Shown piece after piece: positions 23,911 through 37,100 of a DNA stretch of 64,000 bases (positions are counted from its first letter, which is position 1; each line of letters starts with the position of its first letter). The position numbers and the translations under genes are program-made. The notes beneath the pieces were generated by a model. The model saw only the letters and a program-made list of their open reading frames with translations, was not told the origin of the DNA and ran no database searches. The DNA lies in NCBI GenBank assembly GCA_963930775.1, contig OZ005705.1, positions 5,084,001 to 5,148,000 on the forward strand, read 5' to 3'. Origin of the DNA: Cliona cf. orientalis (taxonomy: Eukaryota > Porifera > Demospongiae > Clionaida > Clionaidae).

Positions 23911-24220
23911 TGCGTGATTTGACGATGCCAGTATGCAAATATTTTAGAGCTGGACTCGACTGCTGAGCCTCATGCACCAAACCCTTTCCATTTCATGTGA
24001 TATCGAGAGGGTGTAGGATGGGTACAAGCCTACTTAGGTAATCGATGTCTGATAGTCACGTAGCTGCATGTATAATAATTATACACTAGCTAGTCCTGTG
24101 TGCCAGCCCCTCCTACCCAAAAAGGGAGACTAATGAAAGCTGCACTAGCTAAGGCAGTTTTTCAAGTGCTCATATTAAGGTGCACTACGTTTCTGACCAT
24201 CTATCATGCTTTGTGGTTTA
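23911..24220 (+). repeat. Dispersed repeat R2, third copy
   Basis: Reverse-complement match to 3504-3815, including 'GGACTCGACTGCTGAGCCTC' and 'GATATCGAGAGGGTGTAGGA'. It covers the half of the repeat missing from the 10-kb copy. The small frame through it is conserved with the 3.5-kb copy only as part of the repeat. Confidence 0.75.
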
Positions 24221-25823
24221 CAGTTTGCGTACTGCACCTGCACCACAGGGGGCACTATACATGCATGTTACTGGCTTCTGTACTAGATTGCATGTCTGCA
24301 ATACACAATAATTGCTGTGGTTTTACAACAACTGGCTATGCATGGCCCATCTAGATGGAAGTAGAGGTGTAACTAGCAAATTATTAATTTTGATCACAGT
24401 TACTGTCCCTTCCATCTCTTTCGTGGAGTAGTCAAAAACAGGAAGAGAACCTTAAACACAAAGGTTAAAGTTAGATATAGATGGATACCAGAAGTCTTGG
24501 GTTGGAGCACCAGGCTGGTAACTATGTAGCTTATGTTCAGGCACATTATTCAATGTATGATGACAGTATCCATTGAAATAATTTTAGTAATTTTCTGAAA
24601 GTGAAATGACTGTGTATGGGGGTTATTACAATAGATTGTGTCGGGGGGGGGGGTTACTACATGTGCATGCGCACCTCTTAATTCGGGGCGAGCCTGAGCA
24701 AGCCCCGAATACACGAGAGACAGGAAGCGGTTTTATGAGAGACAACTCGGGCCTGTACAGACACAAAACTGGAAAGGTGAGTGCTGTACCACTCCGGCAA
24801 GGCTCAGGTCCATGATTAACATCACTGGTAGACTCCACTTTCCTGAGCATGAAGATGACTGCATGGAGGCTTATCCCCTCAGGGCCTGGCTACAGATACT
24901 TGGACTCATGGTCATATGCATGGCGTGTGGACTACTAAATATAATATTGTAGTATAGGTGATCAACATTATTGGACTATAGCTATTGTACTAGCAATCTG
25001 TGATATACTTTCACAGTCGTGGTAGCTTCTCCGGCCTAGCTATTGGGAAACCAACCCCATGTATGCATGGATGCCTGTGTGCTTTCAAAGAAATTTTGTG
25101 ACTCTCGCGAAGGCTCGCCCCGCACAGATGACTTTCATCACCACTAGTAATAAATATCGGGGGGGGGGGGGGGGGGGGGGGAGGCCCTAGCTATCACATA
25201 CCATTGAATATCTACGGGGGTTGAATTAGAATACACTACATATGTCTGCATGGGGGGCTGGTTAAGTCTGTAGATGGAATGTCTAGGGGAGTTCAAATAG
25301 AATAGAATCTGATTGTGTTAATTAAGGGGGATACATTGCCACTAATTATTAATGTAGGGGGCAAAAGTATTTGAGTTAACGTTGTTTATCCATAGGGAGT
25401 TTATGACTATTAATAATTATATAAATGGAATAATTAGCCCAATAATTCCATGGGCAAAATTTAATTGCTATTGTATAATAATAATATTATTATTTTGCTA
25501 AATCTATATATAGTGTACCTGCACGCAAAGAAAGTATATATCCTTAAGGTATAGCTAATAATATTATTATGTCTATAGAGATCTCTTTAAGTTCACCCTT
25601 ATAATCACAACATATCCATGCAGATCCATTATCGGTGAGAGTCATAATTATTATGCTTAATTCCATCATTATTATAGCCTTGAGCTCATAAACATAGCAA
25701 CATGAGAATCGCTATAATTAATTATTGTACATTCAGAAATATTATTATGAATGTATACAGGACAATGTTATTATTAATACTAATACACAATGCCAGTAAT
25801 AAAAAGAAACGACTATTAGAGCA
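24221..25823. other. Intergenic, AT-rich with G runs, no gene
   Basis: Between the last repeat copy and the 3' end of the Furry gene. It holds a GC-richer patch near 24680-24800, G runs at 24645-24653 and 25159-25181, and long ATTATT-type stretches after 25380. The Furry 3' UTR on the minus strand must lie in the right part. No clear AATAAA is assigned. Confidence 0.6.
25159..25181. repeat. Poly-G tract (23 nt)
   Basis: Uninterrupted run of G in intergenic DNA, able in principle to form quadruplex structures. True length uncertain. Confidence 0.8.
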
Positions 25824-28140
25824 CTACACAGTTGTTTCAATTCTTAGCTTTTCTACTCCTGTTCTATTATCAGACTCATCTGGGTGCTCCCCAGAGGAGG
25901 AGGGAGGTGAGTTGTTACCTCTAGTAATACTGTTTTGTTTGTGTAATCTTTCAGCTTCTTCTAGCAGGGAGTGAAGACTAATGTTCTGGGCCATTAGCCT
26001 GGCATGCACCTCTGAGAGTTTATTCTCTGTATTTGTGACATACAGTATACCTGCACATACAAACGAAAAGCAATCAGTGACATTACCTCTGCCAGTGGAA
26101 TCACCAAGAGCAATCATACTACAGTGTGTATGTGCCCAATAACCCCTTAATACAAATTTCACATTCATACGCTAAAGCACTGATATGATCACAACCTCTG
26201 CAAGTTATTATGCTTTTTACTTGGAGGGATAATAGTGATGCTCACCCTCTTGCCGATCAGAAATGTATCTTGCATAGACGAAGAATAAGCAGTCGACATC
26301 ATCATCTTCACCAGTTCCAAACACCTCCTCTCTCTTCCACTGCTTCCTCATGGTGTGAAGCAGCTGGACAGCCCTGAGGCACTGCCGCTGGGCCAAGGAG
26401 TCCTCCAGCGCCCTCACAGCATCGGATACACCCACCATCTGCTCTACCTCCTTCTCCGAGTAGTCTCCAGGTGGAGGGGAGGGGCCGCGACTGATTGATA
26501 GGACAGCTTCATCACAGTCTTGCTTGATTTCAGTCAATTCTCGGCATATATCAGTAACCTGCATTAATATAAAAAGAATGTCATGATTGTAGCATAGTAT
26601 TTCTATAGGTAAACACATAATTATTCAGAGCTGCAGCTTTTAAAGGACTATGGCAAAGGATAGTGGGGAGCATTTTTTATCAGAGTGAGACCGCGTCTTT
26701 CCCTCCAGCCAGTCCCTCTATTTTAGCTATGGTATCACTGCTGGTTGCTGGATAATGTACACTGTAGACACTGGTTGCTAAGTGAGCTTACAAGTCATGA
26801 TTGCAATACATGTACGCTTAACAGGAAGCATGAAAAGGGCTTGTAGGTGAGGCAAACATAATGAACGTGCTAGGCAAACTCGATGGTGCCAAGGCAAAAA
26901 GTCAACAGTGAGTATGTTTCTCGAGGTCTCTCCTTTCCAGAAAACTACTAGCCTCCACTCTCCATAATATATCGCATCATGATCGATTAACTGTTTACAA
27001 CGTTTAGGTGGCAGCTAGTAGGAGCGGTAAAACCATACATAAAATCACGTGGTTAATAACAAATTGAACAGCAAGCTGTGCCTATCAACTAATGTCAGCT
27101 ACAGTAACTCACTTCATTTTTCTCCATCTGTGGTGTGAGGATGTCTATGAGCTTCAGGAAGGAGCTGAGCAACAGGAGCAGCTGAAAGTGAAACTTGTGC
27201 ACAGCTTGGCAGAGGTTGAGTGCTGCCTCCTCCTGTGACACTGAGTCACCCTCCGGCTGGGAAGGGTCCTCCATGGACTGCTGCCTCAGCGCCTGCTTGA
27301 ACTGAGAGAGATAATCCAGCACAACTCTCCTTCTCTCCATATATGTGACCAAGTTGTGGTTGAGCTCCAATACTCGAAACACATGCTGTTCCAACAAGCC
27401 ATCTCTACTCATCTAAAAGACAAAAACTAATGGTATACTTTACATGTATAATAATTATTATCATTCCCTTTTCTACTACACCACACTACGAGTAAAGCTC
27501 AGTATTCTCCTCAAGTAAAATTTAAGGCATGACAAAAGGTCTGTAGCCACAGCAAAGGCTAAGCCTTGTGGATCCTTCACATTCATGCAAAGCAAATTTT
27601 GTACAGAATACCACTATTATGCCATAATGTACATTAGAGAGAACACTGAAGGCGGGAATGCAAGAAACTTACCATGTCTGCATCAATATAAACCTTGGGA
27701 ATTTCAAACTGACTGAGCAAAAATTCGGTGGTGACCAAAAAATGTGAGGCTATAGTTTTGTAGTCCTCTCCAAGGTAGTTGCACGCTTCACGAGTCAAGG
27801 TAGAGAACTGCAACCTCAGCACTCCAAACAGTCGGCCAAAGAGGAAATATGTGTTGACAGCAGTGCTCGCCGATATGGTACGTCCCAGCTGCACCACATG
27901 GTCATTCCATGCCTCTTCAATCTATGGATTGTGTGTACAATGTCAAGTACGTACAAGAACATAATATTGTATGGTGAAGATGGAATTGAGCTACGATTAT
28001 TTCCTTTTTTGAATGGGGCAAATGAAACTATATATGCACAAGTAATACAGCATACCTCATCTGCAGCAAAGTTCAAAAACCTTGATGTGTTGAGATCTTG
28101 AGCTGATCCCTGCCTGTCCATAAGCCAGTCTCTCTTTGGA
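25824..28140 (-). CDS. FRY: FRY exons 48-52, conserved C-terminal region
   Basis: Exons: 28056-28140, 27673-27921, 27113-27412, 26246-26558, 25824-26050. The protein runs FLNFAADE, then [38 protein letters not shown], a helical [19 protein letters not shown], then [20 protein letters not shown]. It ends with [20 protein letters not shown] and a short Ser/Pro-rich tail before the stop. These blocks align with the last ~400 residues of human FRY ([43 protein letters not shown]). The region has been reported to include coiled-coil segments in vertebrate FRY. The tail of ~35 residues after LHKQNS is not shared with human. Confidence 0.93.
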
Positions 28141-31100
28141 CTGCACAGAGTGAAGATGTTCGAGAGGTGAATTAGATACACAATACATACTCTGCTGTTT
28201 GCTCACCTTTCATCCGACTCTTGTAATGAATCCTCTTTCCTTAGTGATTGCTCACTCTTCCCTTTTTCATTTTCTGCGACAATTTGGTCACTCTCCCTTT
28301 CAGACTTCTTTGGCGAGTCCTCAGTTGTCCTTCCATCATTGTGAGTATTTCCATCCTGCTCTTTTGCAATGGGCTGCCCCACCTCACCAGATGATTCGTG
28401 GACACTAACTTGACTCGAGGCTTCCATATCCGCAGACTTTGAACTAGTTTCTGGCGGTTCTTTGTGGTAGGGAGTGTTTTCTGATTCTTGAGACGAGTGT
28501 GTATGCTCAGTATTTGTATTCACAGCTTTCTCACCAGGCTCTGCCAGCTCTGATTTCTCAGGTTCACCTTCATGTGCCTTAACTCTATCTTCATTTGACT
28601 CAAGTTTGTTATCAAATTTGTCTCCTCTAGGCTCAACTAACAAAGACTTCTGCATAGTTCCTACTGGTTCAGGTTCAACACTTAGACTTTCATGTTCAAT
28701 TTTCGGCTGTCCAGGTTGCACATCTGGAGGTTTACGTTTGGCTTCAGAGGACTCAGGAGGCTCACGCCCAATATCTGGTTGTTCAGAATCAACATTAGTT
28801 GGTACTGGTTCAACACCTGACTCAACCTGTAGTTCATTTTCAACTATGGGAGGCACAGGTGCTACGGTCTTGATGTTCTCTACCATAGGAGGTTCAGCTG
28901 ACTCAATTTCACCTTCTGGAGGACTCTCAACGTGCTTGACTTGAGTTTGTCCTGCCTCTGTGGATGGCTCTTGCTTATGGTCCTCCGTTACTTCAATAGT
29001 AGTTTCTGGAGGTCGAGATTTGAGGTCACCAGTAGGTTCAGCTCCAGGAGGACTACCTTCAACTACAACAGGAGGCTCATTTTCAAATTCTACTTCTTTT
29101 GGACTCACTGAGCCAGGTCTGTGAATTTCCTGGTGCCCTTCCATTTCTCCACCATCAATCGTATCCTGTTTTGCACTATCCAGTTCCTTTCCTCCAGGGT
29201 CAGGTTCTTCCAGTTTAGCCACAAAGATTTCCTTGTCCTCCTCCCCTTCTCCTTCCTCTTCCTCTTCCTCCTCGGCATCAAGAATCACATCAAGCTCATC
29301 AAGCTCTGCTAAAATGTCATCAGCACCTTCAGATTTCTCTGTCCTGTCATGCTGATCCTCTTCTTGAATTGTCGGTTTTTTCACTGTGTCACTGACGTTG
29401 TTGTCACCTTGACTTTGTGGTTCATTGCTCACGTCATGTGACACTCCGGTTGATCCCTCCTTATTGTCAAGCATATCAAACAGTAACTGTTCATTGTCTA
29501 GTGGCTTTGAGGTCTCTGAACCACTCACAATTATCCCATTCTGCTTCTCAGCACTAGCTACCTTGAGGGATGGTGATATTATGTCAGGACTGAGCAGTGT
29601 CTCCTCAGGGAGAGGTGGCAGCTGTTCAATTTCACCAGTGACACTCGAACTCCTGTCTGGTTTTCCTATATCAGTAGGGGGCTCCTCCAGCTTGGGAGTC
29701 ACAGCTTCACTGCCACCCAATGAGTCTTCTGACTCAGTCTTGACATGTCCTTCAATGATACTATCATCTCTTTGGGGGGACGATTTCTCGGGTGTAGTTT
29801 CACTGGACGACGGTGAGTGTGATGTTGGTGGCTTGGAAGGGATTGGTATTGGAGTGGATGCTTGGTCCAGTAACCTCTCGTCAGATTCAGAGCTTCCTTC
29901 GTGATAGTGTGATCTCCTCTTGCTAATGTCAGGTGATCGAGATAAGATAGAAGGGATTTCGAGTGATCTGTGCTTCAGCTGTCGCAGGTGTCTTGCTCTG
30001 TCGGGCGATCTCTCGTGAGACCTTGACCTTCGGGTCAGGATTGGAGAACGTTCTGGAGATCTCAGCTTTGTATACTTAGGCCTTAGTAGTATATCAGGTG
30101 ACTTTTCTGGCGATATGTTCAGCGTTGAGCCTCCTAAAGAAGGAATAACATGAAACCAAGGATGTAATGCTAATAGATTAATCAATTTATCATTACCTTC
30201 TGCATCCTCCTTGGTCTCTCCTTCAACCTCACCTCCAATTTCTGCTAAGCTGAAGCGACTGCTGCTCAGAGATCCATGCAGAGAGCTGCAGTGGAAAATA
30301 CATGCATCAACAACACATAACATATCTATAGTAATGAGTATACATGTACTATAAAATATTATTGCAAAGATCAGGCTAAGACTGAAGTGAGCTAAACTAG
30401 TATGGAAAAATAAAACCCACCCATCCTCTCTGTCGTCCTCCCTCTCCTCGAGCTCTGTGTCCAGAGCCTGGTAGGACCGACTGAATGGCCCTGGCGTCTC
30501 ACTCTCACTGCCACTGTGGTCTTGGTCGTAGATGTACTCAAAGTCATTCAAGAAGTTGAATTCATCACCAACGTTTTCAGCAGTAATGTACACCTGAGAG
30601 AGAAGAAATGGAAACTTCTGTCAGTAACTGTTATTAATTTTAAAGACAATTGTACACTACTGCGCAGTGGCCCAGGAAGTTACCGTATTTGCTCGATCAG
30701 ATGCCACGGCTACTATTTATTTCATCGCCTGAGTTAGTGCAGCGTTTATTAATACCAGTAGCTGCCAGAGAAGCAATCCTTAGAGAAACTGTCGATTGAC
30801 ACCACCGATCATAGGAGATTCTGGCCCCTTTGCTGATGTAGAAGAAGGTTATAACTTGTCCTAGACTGTTTATCGTGTACCTACCATCAAAAAAACGAGG
30901 CATGTCCATGTGCTGGTGTTCTCGAATAGTGGGCATGGCGTGGCTACTATTCGATAGTGGCGACTATTTTGTTCAGCATTTCCGGAGGTGTGGCGACTAT
31001 TCGAGAGCAGCGACTAATTGAGAGCGGCGTCTGATCGAGCGAATACGGTATTTGAGGGGTCTGCAGTGTACATACAATTAGTGCAATTTTGCAAGTTCCC

Positions 31101-34100
31101 AATATAGCTTCCACAACAATTGTAAATTTTGAATTAAGAAACAAATCTAATATGTTTATTTCATCATACTTGTGATTCAGGCTGAGATGGCATTTCATCT
31201 GGATTGTACGAAGCTATTGAACTGGCAGCTTCCTCTGAGGCACTAGAGTAGATGGCACCAGTTTCTCCGATGAGAGCTTGCTCATCGGTGAAGATGACAC
31301 TCGGACTGCTTATCAACACTGGTACGGGCACACAGGCATTGAGCACGCTCACTAGCCTCTCCCTGGTCCTCCTCTGACAGGCTTGGGGTCTCCGCCAAGC
31401 AGTAGAGATGGTGGAGGTGTCAGCGAGGCTCATGTCAGGGGAACCATGCTGGAGGTTAATGGAGAACTGGAGGGTGGGGCCAGGGAGGGTCTGATTGAAG
31501 AGACCAAGATCGACGGGTAGGCCCCTCGTAGGGGGCTGCACTAGGGAGGCGGAGTTGGAGACAGCGAGCTTGAGCAGTCCAAGAGCATCTTTCCACAGTG
31601 TACCCTATGAAAGGTACAGAGATAGTAGCCTATGACTTACATATAATATTATGAGTGTAAGAATTAGTCATACATGCATACATATATACAATAATTCAAT
31701 TCATTTATATATGATTTATATTTTGTATACCTTGATGTGCCGAGTGGCTGCATTGATGACAGAGTCAGAGATCTTTTTGATTTCAATATTATCAGGATCC
31801 TGAAGTTTCATGTACTCATGTAGTAGCTTGAGTACAGGATGGTGGTAGGTGGAACAGCCCTTCTCCAGCATGTCCGTCAACAGCCGAAGAATCTACATGC
31901 ATGAAGAAAGATAAGCTCTATTGTGCAAAACTTACAGTGCAAGTGCACTGAACAATCTATTGCATGTCCAAATTAGCAAGATCAGTAACCTTGCTAAAGC
32001 ACACCAACATTGCATGAATATGTATGTGTATTGTAACTACCGTATACGTAAAATTTTTCGCTGGAAAGCTAAGCCCAGCTACCTTTCATAGGTGGTTGAA
32101 CCCATAGGGCTTTGGGGCTGAGGCCCCCCCCCCCAACATTTTTAACTCTTACTTATAATAGGTACAGCTGATACCCACTGATCTATCTTTACTTGGCCTA
32201 CTTTTCCTTTCTGACATTTAGCTACACTACAATGTATATGACAGTACAAAGGTCAATATGCTCATGTGACAGCAATGGGTATGGTCGTGAGGAGGGTGTG
32301 GTCTGGGAACGAGACTAGAGTATGTAGAACTCCCCCCCCCCCCCCCCCCCCCCCAATTGTATAAGCTTCCTTCGCCTATGCCTTTAGAAAAAGTTTGTGG
32401 GAAAAATACAGGACAAAAAATTAGCGTGATAAAATTTTCACCAATGAGAGCAGGTGGCGAAATTGGTGACTCCTGGTGAAAATTTCTACGTATATGGTAT
32501 GCAAAATAATTGACAGTGTTTAAACCTAGTGCTCAATGATGCTCATAATACGGTTTGACCGTAGCATGTACCTTAGTTGCCAGAGTTGTGTATGCATCAT
32601 TGAGGTATCTGCAGATGCCAGCCAGCCAAATGTCACGACCGTTGGTAAACTCCCTTGTGGCGTACATCTGAAACATCTTGCTCATGTGTATCATTTTGGT
32701 CTTGCTCTCCTCACTGGACAGGTCCACAGAGGTGCATGCCTGAATAGTTTGATCATACACAAATACACATAGTTATCAGCACATCAAGGTTCACTGTCAT
32801 GAAATGGAGCCCCACGCATCCATCCTCCCCCTCCCCTTTCTCCCCACCCCTACACACAACCAGTAATTGAAGTATTTTCTATCACTGTTGTGCTTATTAT
32901 TAGGCCAAAACTGCTCTACAAATCTTCCCCCTCCCACTCCCTCCTCCTGGTAAACTTGATTGCTGTACTGCAATGCATACCTGTTGTATCTCAGAGACTA
33001 CTTTGACACAGAACTCTGTTGGCTGATCAAAATGGTGCACTAGCACAGGCATGAGGGCCATTATGTTCAGAGGTAGGCCAGCAAACTGAGAGGGGTCAAA
33101 CACAGCCCGTGTGGAGTGAAGGGTGATCCTGAAAGGTACATGTACATATAAAATATAATATAAATAAATAGATCTTAGCAGATGGGCAAGGGGAAAAGCA
33201 AGTTACATGTACAGTCCAATCTTGATTATCCGAACCTCAATTATCCGAACTCTCGATTATCCAAACTCGAGATGCAAAGAAAATGCAGGGTCAAAGTACA
33301 CATTGTGACCACGTGACTGGATTGCACATGCATACGTCGCGTCGTTGCCACGTGAGAACCAGCTGCTGCACTGCTATCAAATCTAATTTTAACGCTCAAA
33401 GATGTAAAAGAAACACATGGTAAGCGTTCTATCAATCAAGGATGGGATTAAAATCGTCAAAATGCTCGATAAATCTGTCAATGATATGTTTTTGCATGCA
33501 TGATCGATCTAGTGGGTGTGGTCAACGTTATCCGAACTTTTTGCTTATCCGAACGGTTCCAAATTTCCCCTTGGCCAAAGGGGTTCGGATAATCGAGGTT
33601 GGACTGTAGTAGTCTAAGGATTGAATCAAGTTCAGTCTGTGACCATAGTGTTTAAATTTAGTGAATTCATTAGTATCAGACCTTGACAGCAATTCTCTGG
33701 AAGGCTCAGATGTTGTCTCAAGGGTAAGCCCCTTCATAATGAGATTCTGTACTCCACTGAAGGAAGTCCACTTCATCTTGTTCAAGATGGCCTCCAGGCG
33801 TTCATAGGTGTCATTTAGAGACAGATCAACGCGATCAAATACCTACACAAACCAGCAGTGAATAAACACAATAGTTCGGGTTTAGCCTAATATGGGGGCT
33901 TTTGTATTCTGTGTTGTTAGCAGCCAAGCCATACTAGAGCATCATAGACCCTTCCATTCATACTTTACACAGTATTATAGTAATAATGGGGAGTTTCTGC
34001 CATGTCTTACCCTGGACATGAGCCTGAGGGCCATGGTGTATTCTCCCTCATAGTCAGACTCAAGGAGGCTGGCTGCTGTCCAGAACAGCTGTGCTACAAG

Positions 34101-37100
34101 GTCGGGAGCAGCTGGGTTGATTGGAGTCATGTCCACTGAGGAGAATGACTGACCATGGTGACGGAACGTCGATGTCTCTATCATTGAACTGGGGTGGGAG
34201 GGGGAACATTGAGTTGACTACTAGTATAGCCAGAAATAACATAATATTATTATGCATGATCATAGCGAGATGCACAAAGTAGTTATGTATAATGAAGATG
34301 TACCTTGGTCTCATTCTCTTCCCACCATGTCCAATGGCATCAAGGTCCCTCCTGAACCAGTGCTGGGAGCTATTTCTCCTTCGAAGATCTGCATGCTCTC
34401 GAGGCCTCAGCTGTGAACTCTGCAGCAAAAATGTGAGTATAAGGCACACAGTGGTGTACATATACACATGTACATATGTAATGTACATGTACACGTATGA
34501 AGATGTTTAAAGATGTACATGTATACATATAAATGCACACATGTGCACATACCTGGAGATTGATGAGTGGAGCCTGGGTGCTCTCTACACTGCTCTCAGC
34601 ACTAGTCTGAGTGTCCTTGTGTGGAGCGCTCCTCTCTCTACTCTCCTTGCTGAACGATTCAAAACTGGTCATGATGGCACTGGTGCTCTGGGAGGTTGTA
34701 TGCGTCTCTCTGGTAAGGACAATCTCCTTCAGTCCCATGGGTGTGTTTGCATCTTTATTCCCTTTCAATGACTCTTTACTAGGAGTCTCCTTCAAGCCAC
34801 CAAAGCTCGAGCTCAAAATTGATTCTTTTTGGCTGCTCAAGCTCTCCTTGCTCTGAGACAACTCTCGGTCCTTCTCAAGCTTCAGACCAGAGGAGATCAT
34901 GAGACCTTCATACTGATCTGACTTCCGCTGAGATAAATCTGACCTTCCTCCACTGCCAGATCTCAGAATTACACTCTCTTCCTCATTGTCAGATTCCATC
35001 TTGAGCTGTTGCGATGAATGAGCCCGGACAATGTTCTCTGATGACATGTGTTTATTGTTTGGAGCAGGAGAGACCTGAGGGGTGCTGGTAGCCGAGTTGA
35101 GATGAGGGTGGGAGGGAGTTCTGGGGATCTTAGCTGCCTCCAGGTTCGAGGAGGCCCTGTCAGAAGTTGAGGGTGACTTGATTCTGCGCATGTATTTTGG
35201 TGACTGAGGTGTCACTGCCCTGAGCTGTGTGAGGTGTGTACTGTCGAAGCTGTGCTGCTTGGGGTGGTTGGACTGCAACTCATCAGCACTAAACTGTTTA
35301 TGCACCCATCGACGAGAGCTGCCCATGCCGTGGTCGAAGAGGCCTTGAAGGGAGGGAGGAGGCTCGGAGCCTTTCCTCATGCGAGACTCCTTCTCACTGG
35401 CAAGAGAGGCGGCCGTTGGAACGGACATCATTGATAGAGAAGTCTCCTTGGCTGTGGGTTTGCCACCTGGCATTTTGGCCTCGGGAGCAGCAATGGCTGT
35501 GCTTGGTGGGGCAACACTATCACTCACAACCTAAAGCATACATGTACATTCTTGATAAAAGTAATAAAGCTATATTATGTGTTTGTTTGAAATATTCATG
35601 AGGATTTGTGACCTACTCCGGCTAGTGTTGAAATCTTTGGAAACTACTAGACTTTTTTCTCATATTAAGAATATGCCACAAAACACTTTGGATATGCATA
35701 CAACACATGTATCATGAACATGGTACATAAATGAAGCCACTTACTTGAGCTTCTAAGCCAAACTGTTCTGGTGAACTCTTGAGGGGACTGGAAGAGACCT
35801 TCGTGGATTCATGATGAGGGAGGATTGGTGCACTTTTTCCCTCTGGTATGGTCATGGGAGCGGTGTGGGAGATGAGGATGGTGGACTGAGGTCGTGAAAG
35901 GAACGATGAGTGGGCGGAGCTCTCGTACTCAGTGAGGTGAGGGGCACCAGACACTGTCGGGGACTTGTGGTGGGTAGGTGACATCATCTATAATTATCAG
36001 ACAAATACATGATGTCAATCATGAAGATTCAAAGATTTCTATGCAGGAATCCCACCCACTGGCTGCCCAGGGTACATATACATGCACTACAGGTACAGCC
36101 TCTATCAGGGATTTTTCTTCCAGGGTAGGGCTATGAGATTGATTAAAATGTGTGCAGCCTAGAATATATGCTCTTCACTCTTGGAGGACTTACTGTGAAA
36201 TCCAGTCAGTGTTATACACTGCTGTATGCATACCATAATACTTTACGTGCAGCATACAAATTGGGAGGGGGAGATTCCCTCCCTTATTAGTGTCCATACA
36301 AGCAAGGTGAAGAAGATAAATATGCCCATATGCCGGTTGTATGGTACATGTGATATGCCAATGCTGGTATTATGTTTCTAGATACTTGAATCTGATCTTG
36401 GACATTCATGAAAGCTGATATAGTTATGAAGCAAAAATCAACATAAATGTACACACATCAACTCACACGTCCCTCTTTCATGTGAGTGTCATGTGTTGGT
36501 GGAGAGGTAGGCTGAGTTGGTTCACTCCAGGGGGTAGGACCAGGACCCTCAGCCCTAGCCTTGGCCGAGCCTGGCCGGCTCGATGACATCATCTCGGCCC
36601 GGGATGTGATGCTACGACCTCGTGAATGACGTCGTTTGATTGAAGTACCGCTTCCTCCAACATTTCCGGCCACAACGGTCGCACTAGCTCCCGAGTCAAC
36701 AGCAGCGGGGGGAGGGGGGCCTGGAGGAGGTGTGATCACCCTCTCTGGGGCATCAGTCTGTTCAACTGGGTAGGAAAGTACAATAAATGATTGGACTGAC
36801 TCCCCTCTATCTAGTAATACAGTGAAGGTGGTGCTAGTATGTTACAACAGTGAGTGGCCACGATACAATTCAACAGAGGGTGGCTAATTGTGCAGAGGTG
36901 CCATTTGTTGAGTACATTTAGATCTGGAAATTTTCAATGGCAAATGTTTCATGAGCAAGTCTGGAGAATATTTATATTTGTAACCAGTCGTTAGGCCAGC
37001 GGTCCAAAATAGTACAAACGTTGCAGATCCAGGAAGTGCATCCGGTGGCACATTCCAGTGCATGCAATTTTTGCCGTTTTTTTATCTATTTTTCTTACCT

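Larger units (their letters stand above)
32038..32499. mobile_element. MITE with TACGTA-rich ends, carrying a nested insertion
   Basis: The left end TACCGTATACGTAAAATTTT and the right end, read inward as TACCATATACGTAGAAATTT, form an imperfect inverted repeat with TA edges. A second element sits inside at 32087-32380. Removing it leaves a host element of about 160 bp. It lies in the FRY intron between exons 42 and 43. Confidence 0.75.

Noticed and set aside
28203-30593. A single 796-codon frame across FRY exons 45-47
   Set aside because: Two stretches inside (near 30290-30420 and 30134-30196) have GT-AG borders, no resemblance to FRY, and removal keeps the phase. I treat them as introns that happen to be open.
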